A DNA stretch of 62,595 bases from contig SFLA01000003.1 in the NCBI GenBank assembly GCA_004553575.1, positions 1-62,595 of the forward strand, in the 5' to 3' direction. Under the pieces are notes generated by a model. The model was not told where the DNA came from, made no database searches, and saw only the letters and a list, made by a program, of their open reading frames with translations. Positions 1 to 6,737 of this stretch are shown one piece after another (position 1 is the stretch's first letter; every line of letters begins with the position of its first letter). The position numbers were made by a program, and so were the translations under genes. The stretch comes from Clostridiales bacterium. GTDB lineage: Bacteria; Bacillota; Clostridia; Oscillospirales; CAG-382.

Positions 1-3
1 AAA

Positions 4-429
4 ATGAAAAAGATTATTTCGCTTCTTGTTTTGCTTCCAATGTTTATTATCTTTTCAGCCTGTTCTGACAATCTCACTGAGAAAAATGACATTATTTCTC
101 TATACCGGCAGAACGAGGAAATCTTTTTGCTTGCAGCAGAAAACGGAGACTACAGTGCTATAGAGAGAATAAACGGCATTCAAAAAGTTCTTGTATGGGA
201 TTCATATGTTGATATTCAATGTGGTGGAGCGGGCTTTGGCCCCAGTACTCACTACTATGGAATTTTTTACTCCTCTGATGATGATTTGTGTGCAATCGAT
301 GTGGCGGGACCAAGAGATAAACTGGTTAAGCAAGGCGATGGCTGGTTATATCAAGAGGAAAATGGTGATAATCGCTATTATGTTGAGCCACTCGGAAACC
401 ACTTCTACTATTATGAAGGACATTTCTAA
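4..429 (+). CDS. hypothetical lipoprotein
   Basis: Small exported protein of 141 residues. The N terminus is a lysine pair followed by a hydrophobic stretch ending in the lipobox FSAC (Cys20), so it should be lipidated and membrane anchored. The rest has no family I recognise: it is rich in Asp, Gly and Tyr, with a CGGAGFGPSTHYYG segment near residue 75 and an aromatic C-terminal end (NHFYYYEGHF). The ATG lies three bases from the left edge, so its ribosome binding site cannot be seen; the signal peptide supports the start. It is followed by a hairpin terminator and appears to be a single gene or the last of an operon. Confidence 0.75.
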   Translation: MKKIISLLVLLPMFIIFSACSDNLTEKNDIISLYRQNEEIFLLAAENGDYSAIERINGIQKVLVWDSYVDIQCGGAGFGPSTHYYGIFYSSDDDLCAIDVAGPRDKLVKQGDGWLYQEENGDNRYYVEPLGNHFYYYEGHF

Positions 430-522
430 CCGCTAAATTCCAGTTTGGCGAATAGTACGGTTACGCACCTAATCGCTTTTTACCTCCATTTACGCACCGT
501 TATACTGCTCTTTGGCACTAAA

Positions 523-551
523 CCCGGTTGTTTTTGCAGCCGGGATTTTTT
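523..551 (+). terminator. rho-independent terminator after the first lipoprotein gene
   Basis: The arms CCCGGTTG and CAGCCGGG pair with one G-U wobble and are followed by six T residues. The 90 bases before it hold no gene; the 9-mer TTACGCACC occurs twice there (461-469 and 490-498), meaning unknown. Confidence 0.75.
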
Positions 552-625
552 AATAAGATGCGTTACAGTAGATAAGTAGACTGCGGTCACGGGCTTTCCG
601 CTATAAATAAAGTTTGCGTTTTTCG

Positions 626-654
626 TTGACATTCTGCTTTGTATATTGTAAAAT
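626..654 (+). promoter_or_regulatory. promoter of the GH27 gene with a ~160-base leader
   Basis: A consensus TTGACA (626-631) and TAAAAT (649-654) are separated by 17 bases. Transcription should start near 661, leaving a G+C-rich leader of about 160 bases before the GH27 start at 824. The leader contains several related short blocks (CCGGAGC, CCGGCAGCCGGAAG) that could fold, but I recognise no riboswitch class. The rest of the 430-823 gap holds nothing else that I can support. Confidence 0.7.
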
Positions 655-823
655 ACATATGTGTACACAAACTGCGGCGGCGGGAAGGATTTACCGTAAC
701 GGCAGCCGGGCGGACCGTATCTTCCGGAGCTTCGCCTGCCGAACCGTATTTTACTAAGACCGCCGGCAGCCGGAAGTATACCGCAGCCCCTATATACGAC
801 AATCGGACGGAAGGGTAAAAATT

Positions 824-1951
824 ATGGCACAGCTTGCAATCAAACCGCCTATGGGCTGGAACCACTGGAACACCTTCGGATGGAGCGTTACGGAGACCGA
901 TATTTACGAGTGCGTCGATTATCTTGCGGACAACGGATTCCGGGAGGCGGGGTACGAATTTGTCACTATCGACGATTGCTGGATGGCCGGCGAGCGCGGT
1001 CCTAACGGCGAACTGATGGCAGATCCGAAAACCTTCCCGCACGGAATGAAGGCGCTCGGCGATTATATCCATTCAAAGGGCTTCAAATTCGGCATATACG
1101 AGGACGGCGGGGTTCGCACCTGTGCCGGAAGACCCGGATCCTACGGCCACGAGCGCGAGGATGCGGCTCAGTTTGCGTCGTGGGGCGTGGATTTCCTTAA
1201 GTACGATTTCTGTTATGTCCCGGCCGGCGCGGACGGAAAACTGCTGTTCCGCCGTATGGGTCAGGCTCTGCGCGAGACGGGCAGGGACATCGTTTTTTCC
1301 GCCTGCTGGTCCGGCGGTGAGTGTCACGAGTGGGCAAGAACCGCGGGAGCTCATATGTGGAGGCTCTCCGGCGATATTTTCGATAACTGGAAATCCATAA
1401 GCGCTACCGGATATCATGCGCTTGACATGAGCCGGTACTCCGGCCCGATGGGCTGGAACGATCCGGATATGCTGGTTGCCGGACTGTTCGGAGAAGGATA
1501 TGTCGGCAGAATCGGCGGCGGCAGCACGCTTGAGGAATATACTACACATTTCGCGCTGTGGTGCATACTCTCCGCTCCGCTGTTCCTCGGGCACGATCTC
1601 CGCAAAACCACACCGGAGATAAAGGAACTGTTGCTGAACCCCGAAATGATAGCGATAAATCAGGACGACGCCTGCATTCCCGGCTGGGATCTGCCCTGCC
1701 TTGACGAATTCTGCCGCATCGCAGCCAAGCCGCTCGCAAACGGTGATATCGCGATATTGCTTGTAAACGGCGACGACTGTCCGAGATGGGTCGGGTATTC
1801 TTTCGAAAGCTGCGGATGGAGCCCCTCCGATAAAATATTCGCGCGCGACGTAATCAGGCGCGAGGATATCGGAGTTTTGGATTGCGGCGGGAGCTGTTAT
1901 GTTCCGTCTCACGGCTGCAAGCTCCTGCGCTGCACCAGAGTAAAATCATAA
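824..1951 (+). CDS. GH27 family alpha-galactosidase-like glycoside hydrolase
   Basis: Predicted retaining glycoside hydrolase of family GH27 (alpha-galactosidase or beta-L-arabinopyranosidase), 375 residues. The family N-terminal block PPMGWNHWNTFG (9-19), the YDDCWM-like segment (residues 47-53) and the nucleophile block LKYDFC (Asp128) are present. The acid/base Asp184 sits in RLSGDIFDNW, and the substrate loop GPMGWNDPDML lies at 207-217. No signal peptide is seen, so it should act on imported oligosaccharides in the cytoplasm. The C-terminal beta domain is short but present. GGAAGGGT precedes the ATG by seven bases. It is followed 12 bases later by the DUF4434 lipoprotein, suggesting co-transcription. 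Confidence 0.9.
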   Translation: MAQLAIKPPMGWNHWNTFGWSVTETDIYECVDYLADNGFREAGYEFVTIDDCWMAGERGPNGELMADPKTFPHGMKALGDYIHSKGFKFGIYEDGGVRTCAGRPGSYGHEREDAAQFASWGVDFLKYDFCYVPAGADGKLLFRRMGQALRETGRDIVFSACWSGGECHEWARTAGAHMWRLSGDIFDNWKSISATGYHALDMSRYSGPMGWNDPDMLVAGLFGEGYVGRIGGGSTLEEYTTHFALWCILSAPLFLGHDLRKTTPEIKELLLNPEMIAINQDDACIPGWDLPCLDEFCRIAAKPLANGDIAILLVNGDDCPRWVGYSFESCGWSPSDKIFARDVIRREDIGVLDCGGSCYVPSHGCKLLRCTRVKS

Positions 1952-1963
1952 AGGAGACCGCAA

Positions 1964-3199
1964 ATGAAAAGAGTTTTATGTTTGGCTTTAGCGTCACTGC
2001 TTCTTCTGTGCGCCTGCGCTCCCGGAGCAGACATATCGGGAGCCGATTCCGAAAACACTTATGACACCTCGGATCAGTACTCGGATTCGCCGGCAAGCAA
2101 TCCGGATACGAGCTCCGATGATTCGGATACGGTTTCAGGCGAGCCCGATACCGATGTGTCCGATGAAACGGAAGTAAGTAAAGACGAAGCCGAAACGAGT
2201 AAAAACGAAGACGAAATCAGTAAAGACGAAGACGAGACGAGTAAAGGGGAGAATACCGTGACAGAGCATCCGACCGTAAGCGGAACCTTTGTACAGCTCT
2301 GGGCGTTTACCGGATACAGCCAGGCAAAATGGGAGAGCCACTTTGACAAGCTGCTCGAGGTAGGCATAGATACCGTGATAATCCAGTGGACCGCATCCAC
2401 CCCTTACGGTAAGTTTGACGACTGCTATTATGACACCGCTCTTGCCGCCGGAAATTCGACTTCCGGGTATAAGAACTACTCGAAATGTATGGACCACATG
2501 TTTGCGGCGGCGTCGGCAAAAGGCGTAAAGCTGTTCGTGGGTCTTAATCTTTCCGACGAATGGTGGGACGTCAGCAAGCTCACGGACGATTGGGCGGCTT
2601 CTCAGGCATCCGTAGGTCTTGCCATGGCGCAGGAGCTGTACGACAAGTACTATAATAAGTATACCGATTCGTTTGCCGGATGGTACTGGGCCTGGGAGCT
2701 TTACAACCATATGGGCGGCTTTGCCGAAGCGGCGGGACGGTTCCTCAATCTGTATCTTAACGGGCTGACCGAGATCGATCCTTCGCTTCCGATGATGCTG
2801 TCTCCGTTCCTCAGCTCCAGCGCTTCGACAGCGGACACCGAGCGTGTCTGGAAAGAAGTGTTCGCAATTGCCGATTTCCGCGAAGGCGATATTTTCTGCA
2901 GTCAGGATTCAATAGGCGCCGGATTCATTACCATGGATGAGCTTGACGGTTATTTTGCGGCTATGAAGGCGGCGGTAGACACGGAGCCGGGTCTGGTGTT
3001 CTGGGCTAACAACGAGGACTTTACCACGGATTACGGTACTGCAAGCCTTGACAGATTCGTACGTCAGATGGAGATAACCGATAAATACGTTACCGGTCAC
3101 GTTACATTCGCGTATTCGCACTATTATCACCCGGACATGGGTAAGAAAAGCTATCACGAGCAGTATAAGCATTATTACGAGACCGGAGAGATCGGCTAA
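1964..3199 (+). CDS. DUF4434 domain lipoprotein (putative glycoside-hydrolase-like TIM barrel)
   Basis: Surface lipoprotein of 411 residues. The signal peptide ends in lipobox LCAC (Cys18). Residues 19-105 are a low-complexity acidic linker that includes four tandem 7-residue repeats. From about residue 106 a DUF4434-type domain begins (GTFVQLWAFTGYSQAKW, then GIDTVIIQW), a TIM-barrel family that I associate with extracellular glycan-active enzymes of unproven specificity; the segment GWYWAWELYN near residue 232 has an acidic residue in a typical catalytic position. It sits 12 bases after the GH27 gene and is followed by a strong terminator. Catalytic function is inferred from the fold only. 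Confidence 0.8.
   Translation: MKRVLCLALASLLLLCACAPGADISGADSENTYDTSDQYSDSPASNPDTSSDDSDTVSGEPDTDVSDETEVSKDEAETSKNEDEISKDEDETSKGENTVTEHPTVSGTFVQLWAFTGYSQAKWESHFDKLLEVGIDTVIIQWTASTPYGKFDDCYYDTALAAGNSTSGYKNYSKCMDHMFAAASAKGVKLFVGLNLSDEWWDVSKLTDDWAASQASVGLAMAQELYDKYYNKYTDSFAGWYWAWELYNHMGGFAEAAGRFLNLYLNGLTEIDPSLPMMLSPFLSSSASTADTERVWKEVFAIADFREGDIFCSQDSIGAGFITMDELDGYFAAMKAAVDTEPGLVFWANNEDFTTDYGTASLDRFVRQMEITDKYVTGHVTFAYSHYYHPDMGKKSYHEQYKHYYETGEIG
2171..2254 (+). repeat. four tandem 21-bp repeats encoding a 7-residue acidic linker
   Basis: Four in-frame 21-bp units encode E-(V/T/I)-S-K-(D/N/G)-E-(A/D/N). The units differ at a few bases each. They lie between the lipid anchor and the DUF4434 domain and probably act as a cell-wall-spanning spacer whose length can change by slippage or recombination. 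Confidence 0.85.
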
Positions 3200-3211
3200 G
3201 CAGAATATTAA

Positions 3212-3252
3212 GTCCTCCTTTCCGTTACGTTTTACGGAAGGGAGGGCTTTTC
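3212..3252 (+). terminator. rho-independent terminator after the DUF4434 gene
   Basis: A 14-base inverted repeat (GTCCTCCTTTCCGT with ACGGAAGGGAGGGC) surrounds a short loop and is followed by TTTT. Confidence 0.85.
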
Positions 3253-3329
3253 ATACCGCGACGGAGTGTGTTTTGTTTTCGGATATCTCCGGATAAAACA
3301 CGCAGTCCGGGAACGAGGTTAACATAATT

Positions 3330-4916
3330 ATGAATGACAATCGTATGACAATGCACGGTCGGCGTGAGGCGGGAGATCTGAACCGCAAAAACGCAGGCAG
3401 AAGTTTTGGACCGGTGGTTGCCGTGTTGCTGCTGCTTTTGCTTCCTCTTGCCGCCGCGTGCCGAGATGCCGGCGAAGCATCGTCGGTTTCCGAAGTATCC
3501 GTTGAAAAGGTGCAGTTCGCTACCGCGAGGGAGGCGAAGCGTGCGCTTCTCGATCTTGCGGATGCGGGAATAAGCGAATCGCTCGTAACGGACGAATGGT
3601 ACGAAGCATACCGTTCGCTCCGCCGCGAGATAAACGAGTTTATGGTATCTGCGGGAAACGATGAGGAATGTATTGAAAAGTGCGTTGCATATTACGGCAG
3701 AATGACCGATTTGCTCGAAAATATTGAGTATATCAGACCAGATGTTGCGCGGATATATATCAGCTGTGATTCGGAAATAAACAGCGAGGAATACGTTTCC
3801 GCCGAGATTTACGTTATCGATACCGCTGACGGAGGAAACGGGGACGTGCACGGCACCGTTAAGGTGCGGGTGCGGGGAAATTCCACCGCGGTCGCGGATA
3901 AAAAGCCATATAACATAAAGTTTGACGAAAAGATATCATTGCTCGGTATGTCCGAAGGAAAAAAATGGTGTCTGCTGGCGAACCATTTTGACAAAACGCT
4001 TATTCGCAACAAGCTCGCATACGATTTCGCCGCAGTGTGCGGTACCGAGTATCCTATCGAAAGCGAGTTTGTCGACGTTTACGTAAACGGCGTGCTTCAG
4101 GGCAGTTATCTGCTCACCGAGCCGGTTTCGGACGGTAAAAATCGGGTTGACATAACCACGGAGAACGGAGAATTCATCGTCGAGCGCCTTATGCTTTGGG
4201 AGGGCGGATATGATTTTATCACCTCGCCCGGAGGCTACGGATTTGCAGCCGACACCCCGGCGGCGGACGAGATGACCGATGCTCAGCGCGCCGCAATCAC
4301 CGAAGTGCTTAACGCGGTGGATTCCGCCGTCGCGTCGGGTGACGAGAGCCGTATACGGGACGCAATTGATGTCGATTCGTTCGTATCGATGTATGTCCTG
4401 CATGAGCTTCTTAAGGATTGCGACATTACCTACAATTCGTCGTACTTCTTTTATAAAAACGGCAGACTTTATGCCGGCCCGCTCTGGGACATGGATCTTT
4501 CGATGGGGAACGTATCGCACCTGTATTTCCAGGACAAGTATCACATATACAATAACGATCCGGGGTTCGGCGACGGCAGCGGCGACAGCGCGTCCGGCAT
4601 ATGGGCACAGCAGGATTGGTACAGGTCGCTGATGAAATGCGGTTTTTTCCGCGACGAAGCCATAGCTAAATATATGTCGCTGCTCGACGATATAGAGTAT
4701 CTGTATAAGGACGGCGGATATATAGATACGCTGGCGGAAAAGTACGAAGCGTCGTTTAAGCGGAATTACGGCTCCGCCGGCTGGAGCGTTTCCTTTCCTT
4801 ACAGCGAATACGAGCTTGAGTGTCCGGCAGGAGATTACGCAGGAAACCTGAAATGGCTTAAGGACTGGCTGTACCGGCGCGATATGTATCTGCGCGGATA
4901 CTTCGGAATAGAATGA
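3330..4916 (+). CDS. CotH-family secreted protein kinase-like lipoprotein
   Basis: CotH-type atypical kinase, 528 residues. A long hydrophobic N-terminal segment (residues ~28-44) ends in LAAAC, a possible lipobox. The CotH domain starts near residue 175 with VRVRGNST, continues with KKPYNIKFDEKISLLG and the arginine-bearing DKTLIRNKLAYDFA, and has the metal-binding motif GPLWDMDLSMG around residue 384. CotH proteins phosphorylate spore-coat or secreted proteins; homologues in gut Clostridia are often extracellular and sometimes cellulosome-linked. The substrate here is unknown. The ATG is preceded by GAGG at 11 bases, a rather long spacing; an alternative start could lie a few codons in. The 77 bases before it contain a GTGTTTT/AAAACAC inverted repeat but no clear promoter. 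Confidence 0.85.
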   Translation: MNDNRMTMHGRREAGDLNRKNAGRSFGPVVAVLLLLLLPLAAACRDAGEASSVSEVSVEKVQFATAREAKRALLDLADAGISESLVTDEWYEAYRSLRREINEFMVSAGNDEECIEKCVAYYGRMTDLLENIEYIRPDVARIYISCDSEINSEEYVSAEIYVIDTADGGNGDVHGTVKVRVRGNSTAVADKKPYNIKFDEKISLLGMSEGKKWCLLANHFDKTLIRNKLAYDFAAVCGTEYPIESEFVDVYVNGVLQGSYLLTEPVSDGKNRVDITTENGEFIVERLMLWEGGYDFITSPGGYGFAADTPAADEMTDAQRAAITEVLNAVDSAVASGDESRIRDAIDVDSFVSMYVLHELLKDCDITYNSSYFFYKNGRLYAGPLWDMDLSMGNVSHLYFQDKYHIYNNDPGFGDGSGDSASGIWAQQDWYRSLMKCGFFRDEAIAKYMSLLDDIEYLYKDGGYIDTLAEKYEASFKRNYGSAGWSVSFPYSEYELECPAGDYAGNLKWLKDWLYRRDMYLRGYFGIE

Positions 4917-4954
4917 CTGACAGTGCCGGCACATATTAGTATTCACGAACGGTA

Positions 4955-5004
4955 TAAAAAAGCGTACCGCAACGGATTGTATCCGTGTACGGAACGCTTT
5001 TTTT
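4955..5004. terminator. bidirectional terminator between CotH and the CD3324-family gene
   Basis: AAAAAAGCGT pairs with ACGCTTTTTTT and inner arms AACGGAT/ATCCGT close the loop. A/T runs on both sides serve the two converging genes. Confidence 0.85.
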
Positions 5005-5024
5005 GTTTACCTGTGCGGAGCTGT

Positions 5025-5291
5025 TTACCGGTCCCGGCTCTTAATAATCTTTCGTATACTGTCAACCGACAGATAGAACCTTCCGGCAATCACCTCGTGC
5101 GGAGTACCGCTTTCAGCCAGCGAACGTATCTGCGCGTTCCGCTCGGCGTATTTTGCGGCGCTCCCGTTTTTTTCGCCCCATCCGCATCTTGCGGTCGGCT
5201 TAGGCACATAGAGCATCCCGCCTCCGGCATATTTCTGCACCTCCCGGAGCAGATGCTCCGGAAGCAGCTCTCCGGCGTTTTTGTAGTGCAA
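5025..5291 (-). CDS. CD3324-family small HTH-like protein, 5' end rebuilt by an insertion
   Basis: Protein of 88 residues matching the CD3324 family of clostridial small proteins (Mor-like helix-turn-helix), function unknown. Family marks visible are YKNAGELLPEHLL, EVQKYAGGGMLYVPK, the WGEKNG block and a C-terminal helix pair ending SVDSIRKIIKSR. I place the start at TTG 5291, preceded by GGAGG (5298-5302) at six bases. A longer reading frame reaches upstream to 5393 but its codons have no family similarity. The natural start appears to be the ATG at 5533, now separated by an inserted element (5286-5520): joining the two flanks gives MSYKNAGELLPEHLL, the expected family N terminus. Likely still translated, with a His in place of Ser at position 2. 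Confidence 0.75.
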   Translation of the reverse strand: MHYKNAGELLPEHLLREVQKYAGGGMLYVPKPTARCGWGEKNGSAAKYAERNAQIRSLAESGTPHEVIAGRFYLSVDSIRKIIKSRDR

Positions 5292-5520
5292 TTCGTTCCT
5301 CCGGCATTTTCTCGGCACGCCCGGAAAGCCGGCAGGGCTGTGTGTCCCCGACGGCATGTCCGTGCTTTCTTTTCGGCCGCGCGTGAGCTGCACGCAGCGG
5401 CGGCAAGAAAAGGATTAATCCGGCGAAGCCGTCTCCGTTGAAGAGCGAATGGCTGGCTTTATGAGAAAGGTATCAAAAGCGTTGTCGCGTCAAAGGAGAC
5501 GGGCTATGCCGGTATCACCC
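5286..5520 (-). mobile_element. candidate 235-bp miniature insertion in the CD3324 gene
   Basis: The segment is bounded by direct copies of TACAAAA (reverse strand; 5521-5527 and 5279-5285). Removing it with one copy rejoins ATG TCT TAC AAA A to AC GCC GGA, giving an uninterrupted family-like protein start with a good ribosome binding site. This is what a transposon-type insertion with a 7-bp target duplication would leave. The element has no gene. Reading in from the original ATG stops at the tenth codon (MSYKRVIPA then TAG). I see no clear terminal inverted repeats, so the mechanism is open. Confidence 0.65.
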
Positions 5521-5533
5521 TTTTGTAAGACAT
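5521..5533 (-). pseudogene. original 5' end of the CD3324 gene, stranded by the insertion
   Basis: ATG TCT TAC AAA A on the reverse strand, preceded by the strong ribosome binding site GAAAGGAGAG. It now runs into the inserted segment and stops after nine codons. Confidence 0.65.
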
Positions 5534-5588
5534 TTATCATCTCTCCTTTCACCCGGTAGTCGGCGGCTTTTTCGTCCGCTGCATCTGT

Positions 5589-5617
5589 ATCATAGCGTAC
5601 GTTTTCGTTGATTTCAA
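5589..5617 (-). promoter_or_regulatory. promoter of the CD3324-family gene
   Basis: On the reverse strand TTGAAA (5617-5612) and TATGAT (5594-5589) are 17 bases apart, starting just after the ribF stop codon. The transcript would cross the inserted element before reaching the TTG start at 5291. Confidence 0.65.
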
Positions 5618-5629
5618 GGGAAACGTCCG

Positions 5630-6562
5630 TTATAAACCGAAATCTCCGGATTCGATCATGTTTCTTGCGCGCTCGGCGTCGCTTTGTATCTGCGCGCGGA
5701 GCAGCTCAACGGATTCGAACCGAACCTCGGGGCGCATGAATTCAAGGAATTCCACCCTGACCTTTTCCCCGTACAGGTCACCTTCAAACCCGAAAATATG
5801 GGTTTCGGCGGCGCGGTATATCCCGCCGACCGTCGGCTTACAGCCTATGTCGGTCATTCCGAAGTACCTTTTGCCTCTCGCTATTACACGCGTAAGATAT
5901 ACGCCGTCCCTCGGTATAAGCATACCGGGACGGAACACCTGGTTAAGGGTGGGAAATCCTATTGTTCTTCCGATTTTTTTGCCGCTTATCACCACGGTGT
6001 ATATGGAAAACGGTCTCCCGAGCAGAGGCATCGCTCCGCGTACGTTTCCGTCGGTTATCATTTCGCGAAGCCGCGTCGAGCTGACCGGAAGCCCGTCGGC
6101 GCAAACCTGCGGTATCACGCTTACGGATATTCCCCTCTCGCGGCAAAGACTCCGCAGCAGCTTCGGGTCGCCCTTTCCGCCGTCGCCGAAGGAGTAGTTA
6201 TAGCCGCAGAATACGCGCTTCGCCTTCATACAGCCGCAAATCACGTCGTTCACGAACCGTTCGGGGGTAAGCGCCCTCACCTGCTCGGTGAACGGGGCGT
6301 TTATCAGTACGTCAACTCCGAGCTCACGCATAATCCGCTTTTTTTCGTCTGTATCGGTTATCACCGGGATCGAATGCTGCGAAAACGCGTTTCTCGGCGA
6401 TTCGCTGAATGTCCACACCGCAGCGACGAGCCCGTCTTTTCCGGCGGCGTCCACGGCGGAGCCGATAACCTTTTCGTGACCGATATGCAGTCCGTCGAAA
6501 AAGCCCAGTGCAACTGCGCTTTGCCGGCCGATATGTGTAAACGGATCGGTGTAGGTCCTCAT
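5630..6562 (-). CDS. ribF: bifunctional riboflavin kinase / FAD synthetase RibF
   Basis: Makes FMN from riboflavin and ATP, then FAD from FMN. The N-terminal adenylyltransferase domain shows ALGFFDGLHIGHEKVI (residues ~18-33, the HxGH nucleotidyl-transfer motif) and FCGYNYSFGDGGKGD; the C-terminal kinase domain starts near residue 185 with KIGRTIGFPTLNQ and contains GVYLTRV. At 310 residues it has the usual length. It stands alone with its own promoter, divergent from the FkbH operon. No FMN riboswitch is visible upstream. Confidence 0.95.
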   Translation of the reverse strand: MRTYTDPFTHIGRQSAVALGFFDGLHIGHEKVIGSAVDAAGKDGLVAAVWTFSESPRNAFSQHSIPVITDTDEKKRIMRELGVDVLINAPFTEQVRALTPERFVNDVICGCMKAKRVFCGYNYSFGDGGKGDPKLLRSLCRERGISVSVIPQVCADGLPVSSTRLREMITDGNVRGAMPLLGRPFSIYTVVISGKKIGRTIGFPTLNQVFRPGMLIPRDGVYLTRVIARGKRYFGMTDIGCKPTVGGIYRAAETHIFGFEGDLYGEKVRVEFLEFMRPEVRFESVELLRAQIQSDAERARNMIESGDFGL

Positions 6563-6590
6563 GCCGTCCTCCTGTAGGTATTCTTTTAAC

Positions 6591-6618
6591 AGTATAGCAT
6601 TCCGGGAGCAAATGTCAA
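6591..6618 (-). promoter_or_regulatory. ribF promoter
   Basis: TTGACA (6618-6613) and TATACT (6596-6591) on the reverse strand with a 16-base spacer, about 30 bases before the ribF start. Confidence 0.7.
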
Positions 6619-6666
6619 CAAACTGAATAAAAATTGTAAAACAACCCGTGCCTTTGTCTCAATCGG

Positions 6667-6695
6667 TTGACAATTACACCGTTAGATGGTAATAT
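6667..6695 (+). promoter_or_regulatory. promoter of the FkbH-ACP-MBOAT-DHHW operon
   Basis: TTGACA (6667-6672) and TAATAT (6690-6695) with a 17-base spacer, 43 bases before the first gene, whose ribosome binding site is AGGGGGTG. It is the only promoter-like site seen before the four-gene set. Confidence 0.75.
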
Positions 6696-6737
6696 TAGAA
6701 ATGTATTAAGCAGCATGCTACAGGGGGTGTTTAAAGC

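Noticed and set aside
461..498. TTACGCACC direct repeats as a possible insertion or attachment site
   Set aside because: Only nine bases, no flanking integrase, no disturbed gene; could be chance.
661..823. Riboswitch in the GH27 leader
   Set aside because: The leader is G+C-rich and may fold, but I can match no known riboswitch consensus and see no terminator before the gene.
1073..1912. 279-residue frame on the reverse strand inside the GH27 gene
   Set aside because: It is a shadow of the coding strand: no binding site, no family motif, and the forward frame carries all GH27 catalytic blocks.
3936..4946. 336-residue reverse frame inside the CotH gene
   Set aside because: Antisense shadow; CotH motifs are on the forward strand.
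5292..5393. Extension of the CD3324-family protein by 34 residues to the ATG at 5393
   Set aside because: The added residues lie within the inserted element, have no family similarity, and GGAGG sits directly before the TTG at 5291 instead.
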